Counted from the first letter of the stretch, positions 12,416-24,725 are shown. The stretch: 64,000 bases of DNA from Megaleporinus macrocephalus (GCA_021613375.1 CM038717.1:40550387-40614386), one strand, 5' to 3'. Notes: generated from the letters alone by a model not told the origin. Program-made: numbers and translations.

Positions 12416-12989
12416 GGAATGAACCAATCAGGATATAGTAGGAAATCGGCCCACCCCTTCCATGCATGGTCCCCTGTAACTCCCGTTAGTTTCAGTGTTG
12501 AACGTGTGTGTTAAAGGAGAGGCAACACGAAGAAACCAAAGTGAAAGAAAGGGGTGTGGAGAAGTTGTGTGCAGAGAGTGAAGAGTGTCGCTGTAGATGA
12601 AGAGTGTCGCTGTATCACAAATCACAGACATGTTCACTGCTGTAGCCTCCACGTCCTCTGTGACAGCAGTGCTCCAGCAACAGCAGGTTTGCGAAGTGCG
12701 GACCACTAAGGCAGGGCAAGGTGGGGGAACTCCGAGAAACTTGGGGCTGGAGTTCTGGGTGGCTTCTGCTGCTAGGTTTTTGCCAAGCGAAGAGTGAGTA
12801 CGGTTTTGGAAGAGTTGGAGGAGCTGGGGTGGTGGTTGGGTGCGAATTTCGTCATGAGAAGGTGAGGGCAGAGGAATGGTTTATATAGAGCGTGTAATGA
12901 TGGAAGAGAGGAGTTTGGGCATGGTCCTTCTCCCAAACTTAAGTTATTTCATAACTTCATTTTGCGAAGTGCGGACCACTAAGGCAGGG
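12416..12989. other. Non-repetitive stretch with a flanking direct repeat
   Basis: No gene recognised. Two opposing ORFs (12428-12706 minus, 12597-12797 plus) lack family signatures. Confidence 0.4.
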
Positions 12990-13002
12990 CAAGGCGGGGG
13001 AA
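12688..13002. repeat. 42-bp direct repeats flanking 231 bp
   Basis: The same 42 bp, beginning tttgcgaagtgcggaccact, occurs at 12688-12729 and 12961-13002 with a single C/T difference. The interval may be an inserted element with an unusually long target duplication, or a local duplication. Confidence 0.8.
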
Positions 13003-14930
13003 ATTTATAAAAGTATGTTTTTAGACCTGACGTAAACACAGAGACAGAAGAGGCTTGGCGAATATCGGGCAGAAGACCAAGTTCCAAAGTCTCGGAGCAT
13101 AAACTGCAAATGCACGATCACCTTTAAGTTTCAGCCGAGCCCTGGGAACACTCAGAAAGTTCTGTGAAGATGATCTAAGTGATGAGAGGTTGAGGGTGTT
13201 AGCAGGTCTGTGATATAAGAGGGGGCAGCTTATTTAGAGCTTTATAAACAAATAACAGCACTTTCAACTGTATTCTATACTGGACAGGTAGCCAATGTAG
13301 AGAAGCCAGCACTGGAGTGATGTGGTCTCTTTTCTCAGTGCTAGTCAGTAACCTGGCAGCAGAATTCTGGACTAGTTGTAGACGTTGCAATTAGGTCTGT
13401 TACAATTTTTAGCAATAATTCTAGAAAAATAAGCTTCCCTGGCAGATTTCACAGCTAGGTGATAGTCAACTAAACAACTTTTGAATATGTTAAAGTTTAT
13501 TTGTAGTTCATGTTTTTTCCATTTCCTGCCTTATTTCCTGAGCGGCCGCATTTAACCAGGGTTGCATTTTAGGTTTTACACATTTAAATCTCATGGGGGC
13601 CACAATATCCAAAGCATTTAAACAATCCTGATCAAATGCAGTAACTAGATCGTCAACATTAGGATGAGGCAACTCATGAGTAGGCAGCGTCTAAAAAGGC
13701 TCTTGAGAAATCACCAGCTGTGGATGAGCTGACATATCTAATCAACCGACCTGGAACAGGCATTGGGGAGTGCCCAGAAAAGTAGAGCTAAACAATACTG
13801 GCTTGTGATCAGAGAAACTGGCATCTTCAATCTCTAGCTGGTCAATATCAAACCCAGTAGAAAACACCAGATCATGTGTATGGCCTTGTACATGGGTAGG
13901 CACATGGATGTGTTGAGTAAAATTAAAAGCATCCAAAAGTTGAATAAAATCATTTACCAAATATTTAGCAGGACAGCAAACATGTATATTAAAATCTCCC
14001 ATGAGTAAAATTCTGTCAGACACAGGAACAATCAAGGCAAGGAATTCAGAAAATTTAGTAAACACTATGTGGTTTAGGAGATCTATATAATAACGCACCA
14101 AATAAAGGAAAAATAGAGTGAGGCTTTAAGACCACCACTTTAAAACTTTTAAACTTCTCAACATTAAGCTTTTGATATCTGAGACGCTGATTAAAAACCA
14201 ACGCAACTCCCCCCTCTACCCGTATTCCGGGGTACACTGAAGAAACCACAGCCTACTGGAGAAAGTTCCAGGAAGGAGGCGGAGTCACATGCAGTAGTAA
14301 CCCATGTCTCAGTTAAAAACAACAGATCCAGGCCATGAAAACAGAGGAAATCTGAAATTTAAAATAAACGTCTTATTATGAACAGGGCGAGCGTTGACTA
14401 ATGCCATACAAATGGACACAGACTGAGACTGCAGTAGCAGTGTGTGTTCCAGCATTCTGAGATTACGAGGATTCCTCTTTTTTTGGCATGGACTCTCAGA
14501 AGAGGTTGAAGGTGTGCAGTGGGCTACTCCAAAAACACAGGTATAAGCCACTTGTAAACCGGTACGAGGGTACAAGGGGACACTGCTTGAAAAGAATAGT
14601 GTCGGGAAAAACCTGAGCACCTTATTCTCCTCCTCGTTTCCCCCTTTTTTTACGGCACTTCTCTCCATGGATAAAGTGGGGATAGTGGCAAACCTCCTTG
14701 GGCCAGGGGGGCAGACACCGGGAGTGAAAGCTACTCTGATCCTCTGGATCTTAGTTCCTGAAATCCTCCATATAGGTACGAATGTTGAGTAGCGTTTGAC
14801 GAATCATAAACATGCGATGTTGGAGCAGCAAGAGCCCAATCACACAGCTGTGACACACACCACACAACTAAACACAAAGTAGGTAGAGAGTGAGAAAGAC
14901 GACAAGCCGACAAACACACTGGTGCCATCT
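12990..14930 (-). mobile_element. Internally deleted LINE, antisense
   Basis: Minus-strand pieces from right to left: N-terminal endonuclease region (14309-14668, containing NARPVHNKTFILNF), middle endonuclease region (14055-14249), distal endonuclease region with MGDFNIH and SDHKPVLF (13742-14101), then the ORF2 C-terminal segment with [12 protein letters not shown] and ITPVLASLHWLPVQYRI (13199-13390). The reverse transcriptase is missing between about 13740 and 13390. This is a different subfamily from the 3.3 and 56 kb copies. Confidence 0.75.
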
Positions 14931-15789
14931 TTCACCTCTGCACCCTTCCTTGTTCTTCAAGGGTTCCTTTTAGGGTTCTATGTAGAATATATGGAAAAGT
15001 CAGCAGGCTTTAGAGTTTGTGTAATGGTTCTCCAGACTGATGCAGGATGTGTTCTATTGCATATATGTAAGGAGTCAACCCATGCCACCAGGAGCCAGTA
15101 GGGGGCCTTGGCGCTGTGGCAGGAGAGCTGCACATAGCAGGTGGTTGTCCTTTCCTGCCATTTGGTTTTCCACTGCTTTTGGAGTGGTTCTCCACCTCTT
15201 TTCATGTCCTCACACTGGTGCAGTGTAACATGCTGCCCCACGATACCCGAGGTCTCTATTTTCACATCACTTTTTGTTTGTTTGTTTTGTGATGTGCATT
15301 CATTTAAGTTTATAAAAAAACAAATAAAATATTCTCTGCGTTAATGCCTGTGTGCTCAGTGTGTGCGGTGTGTGAGGGAGTCGGTGTTTTAGGTGAAGGC
15401 TTTAGTCGACCTGGCTGCTTTTCTTCTTTCTTTATTATTTAAGTTTTTTTGTAAATTAGGAGATTGAAGGACTCCTTCTGGAAAGTTCCAGCTTCACCCC
15501 TCATTATTCTAAACTGCCTGTCACATTAGTCCGGTTCTGGCTTTGTTTTGTGACCCTAACCCGACTTAACTCTCTGTATTGTGTTTCAACCTAGTAGTAC
15601 CAGGTACTTTAGCAGTTCCTATAATATAATTGGCCTCTAGGCAGGTGGGTGTTCCTGGAGTTCTGTTTGAGTGTTTGGTTCTGTCTCTATTGTGTGCAGA
15701 GAGAAGAAAACACATTACAGAGAGTACCAGAGACTAAAACAACAGATGTCTAGAGTACCAGAGCCTCATCATTCCATGGAGTGTACCAA
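14931..15789. other. No gene recognised
   Basis: Contains agggttctatgtagaat (about 14972-14988), a word common in short fish transposon remnants. ORFs at 14978-15344 overlap on both strands and show no family features. Confidence 0.35.
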
Positions 15790-16930
15790 TCATTCCAATC
15801 ATTTAGTTTATGATTCTGCAATCACATCACAATTTTGGGTCACACTCTCAGACCCATTACGTCATTTTTTTCAACTTCCTTATTTTTATTGCGATTTTGG
15901 AAATGCATATTAAAATGTAACCCAAGTTTTTACTGATTGTTAATGATCATGTTTCTGCAATCATATAACATCCTTGATGGGTAATCATGACCTTGGACAA
16001 AATTTTAACCCATTACATCAGCATTCGGATTTATATCACAATGTTGTACGTCTTTCGGACACGCATTTTTTACTTTCTTCAAATAAGTTATGTTCCTGGA
16101 CATTAACATTCCACAATCCATTACATCATAGCTGTGGGCATATGTCACAATTCTGGACTTCATTCACACCCATACGTTTATAGACATATACATTCAAACT
16201 TTCATAAGCCTTTTATGAACCATTACAGCATTGCTATTAAGTATATTGTTTGTAAAATTGTATCACAATTTCAGAACATGTAAAGCCATTACATAAATAT
16301 TGTTGGAACCATGGAATATGTTTCAACCCTTAAACCCCTTAATCACATTTTTGGAACCACATTATAATTTTAGAAATCTGTCAAATTCCTTATAATCACA
16401 TTGCTGGAACCACAAATCTATTTCAGGTTTTGTTCACAACATAGCATGTTGGAAACATGACACACTTTGGGACCTCCTTCTAACACGACTTTAACCTTTA
16501 AACTCATTATATCAGGTCTTTGCATTCATCACAATCTTGGTCCTACTTCAAACATTAAATCATTAAAATGCTAACAACACAAAATCTTTTTTTGTAAACA
16601 TCACGATTTTTGAACCTGACTCAAACCCCATAATATGATGGACTCATACTTGCATATTTTAACTGAATGTTTTACAGTTCTGCTGGCCACCATATGTTCT
16701 TAGAATCATATCAATTTTAGAATTCATTCAAACCTTTCCACCTCATTTAAACTCACTGCATGACATTTTTGGAAGTATAGCATAATGTTGGACCACCTTT
16801 AAACTCATTGGATCATGTTGACACTGTAGCACCATTTAGGATCTAAATCAAAGACATCAAATCATTTTTTGGAATCTCATCACACTTTTGAATCGTATCT
16901 AAGCCAATTGTATCATGTTCCTAGACTCAC
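15790..16930 (+). repeat. Ancient, highly degenerate tandem repeat of about 60 bp
   Basis: The words catcacaattttgg, cattcaaaccc and cattacatca recur in the same order at roughly 55-70 bp spacing, with heavy divergence. It looks like a fossil satellite. The spacing was estimated by eye. Confidence 0.55.
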
Positions 16931-17574
16931 ATTGTATCAAAATCTGAAATAGAAACAAAAGTAGAAATAAATAACAATAAAGACAAATAAATAAATAAAC
17001 AGAAGTACAGCCTCTGAAACAACAAACATCAGAGGTGAGTTTTGCAAACAGAGTACAAAGATATGAACAAGCTAATGTTAGCGTTAGCCTAAGCCCCTTA
17101 CTTTACTCATATAAACACAAAGTTAATCAGTTAACGAGTAACCAAGTAACAACCGTATATCAACCAAACTGACCATCATGTAATGCAGTGTTTATTTTCA
17201 CTCCGCTGGTTCCAGAGCTCCTCCTCCTTAGGCTGATACGTCTAAGTCCCCACATCTTAGTTTCTCCTGCGTCACCCTGAAATACACAGCTACGCACATT
17301 CACGCAGACGCAGAACCTGCTCTGCACCTGTCTGAATATAGAACTTCACACAGCTACACGCGTTCAGGCTCAGATACTGAGATTATAACCTGTTACTATC
17401 GGTTACTGACACCTGTTCCACTAATGGCAATAAAATCAGAGGGTCATCAGTGACGTCATTCGCCCTTAACCAAACAAGCCTCGATACGCGCTTCATAAAC
17501 GAATTCCTGGATTTCTCGACACCAGCTCCGAGGCCTCGGTATCACTTGCTCATCACTAGAAGATCCTGCCGACT
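16931..17574. other. No gene recognised
   Basis: Unique-looking sequence leading into the dispersed repeat. No supported exon was found. Confidence 0.4.
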
Positions 17575-18345
17575 GTGTGAGATGAACAGACCTGTGTTCC
17601 GGAGGACAGACTCCAGTTCAGCCGCTAAACAGAGATACGGAAATAAGTCTGTATTGTCAGTGCACGGCTACTGCGCAACGATCGCAATGTCAACTTAGCT
17701 TAGTTTTTTTTTGTAGAGCCCAGTACACACCATTAATCACATATATCCAGTTTCAAGCTGAAAGTAATAAACGTAATTTAGAAGTGTAGTATATTAATAG
17801 CCGAACTCATTAATGTTAACCTCTTCCTATTTGTAATGTAAACTGTAACATACAGAGTAGACGTGACATTTGTGTTAATGTACACAGAGAAGGAAATTCT
17901 CATGTCTATAGATAATGTTAATTATCTATAATGTTAATTAATGTTAATTAAAATATAATGTTAATTAATAAAGTTGAGAAATCAGTGCACTGCTTAGGAG
18001 GCTTTTGATGTTGTAGGTAGCTACTAAACAGTTTAGTGTAAATCTAACAATAGAGCTCTGTTGGAAACAAATTGTTATTTTAATTTTAGATTATTTTAAT
18101 TTTAATGTATTGCTTATCGACAAATGTAAATTCGTTTTCATCTTTTTACCTTTTAAATCTTTATCTGATTTAAGTTTGAATTAAACGTGTTTAACTGAAG
18201 TGTTTTCTGTTCATTTATCTACACCTGAACTGACAGTAGAAAGGCTCTGTAAGAGTTTTATTTATTCAGATTCCTCCTCCGTGGAAAAGTGGGCCGGGTT
18301 TGGGTATGACACTCCCGGGGTGAGAGAGGGGCTCACTCCGGCCCA
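17575..18345 (+). repeat. Dispersed repeat, copy 1
   Basis: Starts at tgtgtgagatgaacagacct and ends at cactccggccc. The same left and right parts occur in the same order and orientation at 43617-44032, roughly 80-85 percent identical by eye. This copy is about 350 bp longer because of an AT-rich middle segment (about 17825-18240). It has no coding content and its family is unknown. Confidence 0.75.
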
Positions 18346-18540
18346 GCAGCGAACCTTATAATGACGGCAGGGATGGAGCAGCTGCACTACCTGTGGAACC
18401 TGGTGGAGATCCGGAGAAGAGCCGGAGGAGAGTATCCGTCTGTTCCCTTGCTCGAGTTCTCCTAAACCACGTGTCTCGACTCGGTTTTGTTTACTTGGTG
18501 TTTATTTTTTTTACGTGTGTATTTTTAAAAATGTAAACGT
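18346..18540. other. Spacer before the promoter-like block
   Basis: Carries a 34-codon open frame (18361-18465) that I cannot assign. Otherwise no feature. Confidence 0.3.
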
Positions 18541-18800
18541 ACAACAGAAGCGCGAGCTCCTCGTATCTCGCGCCTCACAGAGCAGTGTTTACTGTAAATG
18601 CGGTTTATTTAAATCTCTCTGTTCGGCGCTGACTGACAGCCGCTAAACCTGCCGGAGAAAGAAAACCGTCCAATCACAGCTCAGCAGCGGCGTTTCGCGG
18701 TCCAATCACTCCCCTGTTCTGGGAGGGGGCGTGTCCGGTAGCGGAAGCGCGCAGGGGTGAAGATGGCGCTGCGCGTGGGTCTGTGTCCCACCAGGACGGC
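18541..18800 (+). promoter_or_regulatory. Candidate tusc2 promoter
   Basis: CpG-rich block with two ccaat boxes in tccaatcac contexts (about 18671 and 18701), a GC/KLF-like gggagggggcgtgtcc (18721-18736), an ETS-like gcggaagcg (about 18741) and a YY1-like aagatggcg (18760-18768). ETS plus YY1 without a TATA box is typical of housekeeping promoters. The next gene on this strand is tusc2, whose ATG-containing exon has an acceptor-like start at 21146, implying a non-coding first exon near here. The exact start site and donor cannot be fixed by eye. Confidence 0.45.
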
Positions 18801-19004
18801 GGAGTAAAGACGGAGATGAGCTGCAGAAGTTCAGACGTTCAGGACGAAGCGCCGGAAACCGGATTCACCGAGAACAGAGTAACTTCCCGAAACGCTCCGG
18901 CGGCAAAAAGCGAACCGCGCGTAGCTCGCGCTGTTTGCACGCAGCTCAGCGCGAGAGCTGCTCGGCTAACTGAGCTAATCAGCCTGACAGGCTATAAACT
19001 GCAC

Positions 19005-20452
19005 ACTATAAACTACACAACTACACACAACTACACACCACTACACACAACTACAAACAACTACACACCACTACAAACAACTACACACAACTACAAACAA
19101 TTACACACAACTACACACCACTACACACCACTACAAACCACTACACTACTACACACCACTACAAACAACTACACACAACTACAAACCACTACACACAACT
19201 ACACACCACTACAAACCACTACACACCACTACACACCACTACAAACAACTACACACAATACAAAAAACTACACACCACTACACTACTACACACCACTACA
19301 AACATCTACACACCACTACACACCAATACAAAAAACTACACACCACTACAAACATCTACACACCAATACAAAAAACTACACACCACTACACTACTACACA
19401 CCACTACAAACAACTACACACAACTACAAACCACTACACACAACTACACACCACTACACACCACTACAAACCACTACACACCACTACAAACAACTACACA
19501 CCACTACAAACAACTACACACAATACAGAAAACTACACACCACTACACTACTACACACCACTACAAACATCTACACACCACTACACACCAATACAAAAAA
19601 CTACACACCACTACACTACTATGCACCACTACACACATCTACACACCACTACACACCAATACAAAAAACTACACACCACTACACTACTACACACCACTAC
19701 AAACAACTACACACCACTACACACCAATACACACAACTACACACCACTACACACCACTACAAACAACTACACACAACTACAAACAATTACACACAACTAC
19801 ACACCACTACACACCACTACAAACCACTACACTACTACACACCACTACAAACAACTACACACAACTACAAACCACTACACACAACTACACACCACTACAA
19901 ACCACTACACACCACTACAAACAACTACACACAATACAAAAAACTACACACCACTACACTACTACACACCACTACAAACATCTACACACCACTACACACC
20001 AATACAAAAAACTACACACCACTACAAACATCTACACACCACTACACACCAATACAAAAAACTACACACCACTACACTACTACACACCACTACAAACAAC
20101 TACACACAACTACAAACCACTACACACAACTACACACCACTACACACCACTACAAACCACTACACACCACTACAAACAACTACACACCACTACAAACAAC
20201 TACACACAATACAGAAAACTACACACCACTACACTACTACACACCACTACAAACATCTACACACCACTACACACCAATACAAAAAACTACACACCACTAC
20301 ACTACTACGCACCACTACACACATCTACACACCACTACACACCAATACAAAAAACTACACACCACTACACTACTACACACCACTACAAACAACTACACAC
20401 CACTACACACCAATACACACAACTACACACCACTACAAACAACTACACACAA
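19005..20452 (+). repeat. 11-bp minisatellite with 686-bp higher-order repeat
   Basis: Array of 11-mers such as actacacacca and actacaaacaa. The variant phrase ctacactactac begins at 19141, 19386, 19827 and 20072, giving spacings 245, 441, 245 and hence a 686-bp higher-order period. The unit has no stop codon on the plus strand, which creates spurious ORFs of 557 and 309 codons in different frames. Confidence 0.9.
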
Positions 20453-21145
20453 CTGATTGTGTGTGTGAGATTGTGTCTGTAGATTTTAATGTGAATGACA
20501 GAAGCTGGTTGTTCTGTTCAGTCTTAATAAACTCGTTAATAACTCGTTAATAACTCGTTAATTGGGTTAATAAACTAGTTTTATTAGATTATTAGTTTTC
20601 TGTCAGATTTAAATATGAGCAGCGATTAGACGCGTACCGAGTCTGAGTTAATGTAACACATCTGTAGTGTAATAGTGTGTTATACTCTTTTATACTCTTT
20701 TATACTCTTTTATACTCTGTTATTCTCCCGGCGAGCTGCAGCTGGGTTACTGGACGTGTATCTGTGAGAGATCATTTTTATGATTTTTAAAATAAAAAAC
20801 TAAAATAAAATAAATAATAATTATTATTATTAGCTGAGCATCTCATCTCTCGTCTCGTCTTGTCTCTCGTCTCGTCTCTCCTCTCATCTCGTCTCTCCTG
20901 AACCATGTAGCTCAGAGTCAGTAGTCAGGGCTGCTGGTCTGGGATCAGAGTCTTGTTTACAATGGACCAGATCCAGGATCAGCGGTTCTGCTATGAGAAG
21001 CTTCTGGAATCTTCTGGAAGCGTTCCGTTAGGGATGATAAGCTGCCGCTGTGGTTTCTGGCTCTGAGTAAAGAGAGCTGCAGTGGTGCCGGAGGGCCGTA
21101 CGGTTCTGCTTTGTTGCCAAATTACAGTGTGCTCTTCTTTCTTCA
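20453..21145. other. Probable 5' UTR intron of tusc2
   Basis: No gene recognised. Has short repeats of ttatactctt (about 20682-20715) and of ctcgtctcg-type pentamers (about 20845-20900). It ends with the acceptor-like tctttcttcag before 21146. Confidence 0.4.
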
Positions 21146-21357
21146 GGCCTGAGCTCCAGAGACCCCCTGTACCGGACCATCCCGCTCCATAATGCCGTTT
21201 CACTGAAAATGGGAGGCACCGGATCCAAAGCAAAAGGGGTCTGGCCTTTCTCCGGCTCAGGGGCTGGTGGAGACCCCAGTGGCGAGGTCAGCGAGCAGTC
21301 CCTGGCCCGACTCCGCGGCTCCAGAAACGCGACCCCTTTCGTCTTCACGAGGAGAAG
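21146..21357 (+). CDS. tusc2: tusc2 exon with start codon
   Basis: Acceptor tctttcttcag ends at 21145; 63 bp of 5' UTR precede the ATG at 21209. The exon ends in phase 2 at 21357, before gtacga. Confidence 0.8.
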
Positions 21358-23226
21358 GTACGAGTCTCTCACGCCAAACGACTTTCATAAAATCACGATC
21401 GTCGTACGACAGTTCTCACACGACCGAGCGCTGACTGCGGCTGCGGCTGCGGCACCGCGCTCATGTGATGCTTACAGCAGGGTTGAGTTCAATACCGTCA
21501 TCACCGTCAACCACGCCTGAGCTAACGGGGTCTTCTCTGCGTGCCGTGAGGTCTGAGAACTGAGTCTGGAGACTGGAGTTCTCGTTTTGCGCTGGTGGTT
21601 TAGAAACTGCATGAGGCTGTTATGGGTTTTGGTTCTGAGTGAGCTGGTGAGGAGATGCTGATGTCTTCTTAACTTCTTCTCAGTTACTGAGTGACGGCGA
21701 TGTTCAGACACGTAAACACGTTAGCTGGCGCTTTATCATGCCATGTCACCTGAGGGTTCAAAGGTCACATACATCCAGCAGCGGTTTCCAGTCTCATACT
21801 GTATGGACTGAGTTTCTTCCCAGAATTCATCCACTGTGTGATGTGTGGAAGATGTGACAGACGGGAATTCTGTGATGCCACGTTGAGAAAAGTTCCCTCT
21901 CCAGACTTGGCTGACGGTGATGAGACGACCAGCTCTGATTGTAAACACCGAATCTTGATCCCACACCTGAATCCAACCCGCTTATTGTGAAACGTTTCAA
22001 CAAGCTCTAACTGACATATTCAATATACTCAATATACTCAATATACTCAATACTCTATAAAAGTTTCACTCTTAGTTTAAAATTCAAATTCATGTTTACA
22101 AATTATAGTCAAGTTGTTCAGCCAGAGTATTAAAGAGTATTAAAGAGTATTAAAGTCATGTCTTTGAGCTTCTGGTAGTTACAGAACAGTTGAAAGAACA
22201 CAGTACGGGTTCTGGTGCAGTTCAAATACAGTTCACATCAGAATCTGGCCTAAATATGACGTTCAGTTCTCAGTGGATGATTCAGTGATTCAGTGATTCA
22301 GTGAATCGATTCCCACATGATTGTGCATCCCTAATCTGAGTAATCACACTTGTGAAGAAACACTGAGGTAGAGTTTCGGTAGTTAAGTTCAGACGGTGGA
22401 ACCATGTGAGAATTCAAAGGTCCTTTGTTGTGTTCTTTCAGTTCCTTGTACTACGATGAGGACGGAGATCTGGCTCATGAGTTCTACGAGGAGACAGTGG
22501 TGACCAAAAATGGACGGAAGAAGGCCAAACTGAAGAGGATCCAGAAGAACCTCATACCTCAGGTACCTTGGAACTTGGTTAGAGATTAGGAAGTACTTAA
22601 CAGATTCAGTACCACATCGGACGCTGGAGATCTCCCTCTTCAGAGGATAAAGCTCGTTTACACACTCAGGACCGATTCTGGGCTCGTTTTGTGGGAGGGG
22701 CTTATTATTATCGGTTTACTGGTCAGCTCCGGTTCTCCGGGCTCCAAAACCACTTTCACATTTGACCAAACGTAAGACTCGCAGATCAGGTGGCCCCGAG
22801 TCTAGAACAAATTCCAGACTGACATAACAGACTGAAACGCTGGCATAACAATGTGGGATCATCAGCTACGCTCTTCAGTTAGTACTCCATGTTTATGCTG
22901 CGGAGCTGCTGCTGCTGTGACTGAACTCGAAACAACAAAAGCACACGAGAGTGAAGATCTGAACTCAGCTGAAGAGTCTGGTCTTGTTTGAGCTTCTCTG
23001 CTTGAACGCTGATGTTTGTTGGTTTTCTAAGAGAAAATAACTGAAGAGCTCTGCTGCTTTTTGCGTAAACGCTGATGATTTGTTGGAATTGGTCAGCTGT
23101 CAGTTAGACCTCAGCTCACGCGTGATCGAAGTGTCTTAACGTTTGATTTCTTGTTTACAGGGAATCGTGAAACTGGATCATCCCAGAATTCGCGTGGATT
23201 TTCCCATCATCCTCTGTGAAGTTTAG
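21209..23226 (+). CDS. tusc2: TUSC2/FUS1, three coding exons, 111 aa
   Basis: Coding exons are 21209-21357, 22442-22562 and 23161-23226, all with GT-AG borders. They give 111 residues against 110 in human TUSC2. The start MGGTGSKAKG has Gly2 and matches the N-myristoylation signal known for the family. FVFTRR at 44-49 runs into SSLYYDEDGDLAHEFYEE (about 50-67), the most conserved block, which has an acidic EF-hand-like loop. NLIPQGIVKLDHPRIRV and DFPIILCEV form the conserved C-terminus. The family is a small, myristoylated, largely mitochondrial protein linked to calcium handling, immune regulation and tumour suppression. It is followed by hyal2, as in the human cluster. A poly(A) signal lies at 23669-23674. 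The start is fixed by the conserved N-terminus. Confidence 0.95.
22442..22562 (+). CDS. tusc2: tusc2 exon 2
   Basis: Acceptor gttctttcag ends at 22441 and the donor gtacct follows 22562. It encodes the central YYDEDGDLAHEFYEE block through NLIPQ and leaves phase 0. Confidence 0.9.
23161..23226 (+). CDS. tusc2: tusc2 exon 3, coding part
   Basis: Acceptor cttgtttacag ends at 23160. It encodes GIVKLDHPRIRVDFPIILC then EV and a TAG. The 3' UTR runs to the poly(A) signal. Confidence 0.93.
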   Translation, partial: GIVKLDHPRIRVDFPIILCEV

Positions 23227-23668
23227 AGACTCAGAGCTTGTGACGCTAGAAGACGCTGCACCAGTCAAACCCGTCATCTCTATGTACCGTCCTGACCCGC
23301 TCCGAACTTCTCTATGACCGTATGTGTCCATCACAGACGATGATCTACGTCGCCCTGCGTGGCTGGGAGGACTTACTGCACTTCCCCAGAGGCAGCGTCT
23401 CAGGCTGTCAGGTGGAGTTTGAGCTCGGGGGTGTAGACCTGCGTTCTCCTGCCTGCTGTGATGTACAGACGAGTCCGACTGCGATTGAGAGGAACTGCAG
23501 GGGCTGTGAGGGGCTGTGAGTCCAGCCTGCATGGTCACCTGCTGACCAGGTGTGGCATGTTTTACTCGTTGTGTTGTGTAGCACCGTTCTGCCTCTGTCT
23601 CGTGTTTGAGCTCAGACCTGCACTAGTAATGTTTGATGTATAGTAAGTTATGAAAGTTGACATACTTG

Positions 23669-23674
23669 AATAAA
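23669..23674 (+). terminator. Poly(A) signal of tusc2
   Basis: AATAAA about 440 bp after the stop codon, with a GT-rich stretch just downstream (ggtgttggttc). Confidence 0.65.
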
Positions 23675-23699
23675 ATGGTTTATCTGGCAAACTGGTGTT

Positions 23700-24565
23700 G
23701 GTTCATTTGCAGGACGCAGATTAAATTAGCCGGCGGTGCTAATCAAACGTTTAATGAGAATGTAAATATGTGTTTCTCAGTAAACCAGTGAGCTGAACTT
23801 CATAGACGCAGAATTCTGAGCCACATGTAAGATATTAAACACAATTTAATCTCATAACTAACAGTTTTACAATAACACACACGAGCGTCTGAGTCCGTCA
23901 CGCTCTTCACGCTCAGTTTAATAGTAACAGCTGGACGACGTGTTTACTGTGATAGTACTTCTCGGTTTCGGTGATGTGTTGAATGCCTCTCTATGTGCAT
24001 GAAGTATATTTAATACCCATGAAACACACTCCCGCTGCCGAGCAGAGTAATCTGAGAAACGATACAACGGAAGAAAAACAAGACGTGGAGGTTTATTACC
24101 TCACTGCCGTAAACATTCTTTAATATGAACTCAGGATCAATCTGGCAGTGATGCTGATTCAGAATCATTTAAATGTTCAAGCAGAATGACTCACTGGCTG
24201 ATTCGTTCTGGTAATGGAGCTTCTTCCCAAGTTCAATAAGATTATTAAGAGAATTTATTAATTAATGATGTTCAGCAGCTGCTTCTTTATCCTTAAACGT
24301 AAACAAAACAGTATGTGTGTGTATGTATAGATATATCTGGAAGTACCTGCTTCAGTATGTACTCAGTGCTTTGTTCAGACACAGCAGAGCTGCAGAACTT
24401 CTGATTCCTTCAAAACCATCTCACTCGCTTGTGACATCACTGGTGTTTGATCCTGATCTTTAATATTGTTCAGTTTTAATAACTATAACATAACTAAACA
24501 GAATTTATACAGTTATACACTTTAGTGTTGATTTGACATTGAAGTAATGTTTCACACTAATAATT

Positions 24566-24596
<31 letters not shown>

Positions 24597-24650
24597 TAAT
24601 CAGCGTGGAAGGTCTCGTGCTGAGTGTTTAGTTATTCGTGGTGAAAGCCG
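23700..24650. other. Intergenic, no gene recognised
   Basis: Unique-looking AT-leaning sequence with one (AAT)n microsatellite at about 24562-24600. Confidence 0.5.
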
Positions 24651-24712
24651 TGTTTGCGGTCTCTGTCCCGGTCTCTGTCCAGGCTTAGGAATGTGGGAGC
24701 GGTAAGGTGGAA

Positions 24713-24725
24713 AGGTCAGAGGTCA
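24713..24725 (+). promoter_or_regulatory. Perfect DR1 nuclear-receptor motif
   Basis: AGGTCAGAGGTCA is two perfect AGGTCA half-sites in direct repeat with one-base spacing, the element bound by HNF4 and by RXR heterodimers such as PPAR-RXR. It lies in a non-repetitive, moderately GC-rich block (about 24600-25040) between tusc2 and hyal2. Function is inferred only. Confidence 0.5.

Noticed and set aside
18361..18465. 34-codon ORF starting MTAGMEQLHYLWNLVEIRRR
   Set aside because: The peptide looks protein-like but is too short, no splice partner was found and I cannot match it. It may be a first exon or a transposon relic.
18783..20456. 557-codon ORF repeating YTTTH and NNYTPLQ
   Set aside because: Except for its first 80 or so codons it is the 11-bp minisatellite, which has no stop codon on the plus strand in any frame.
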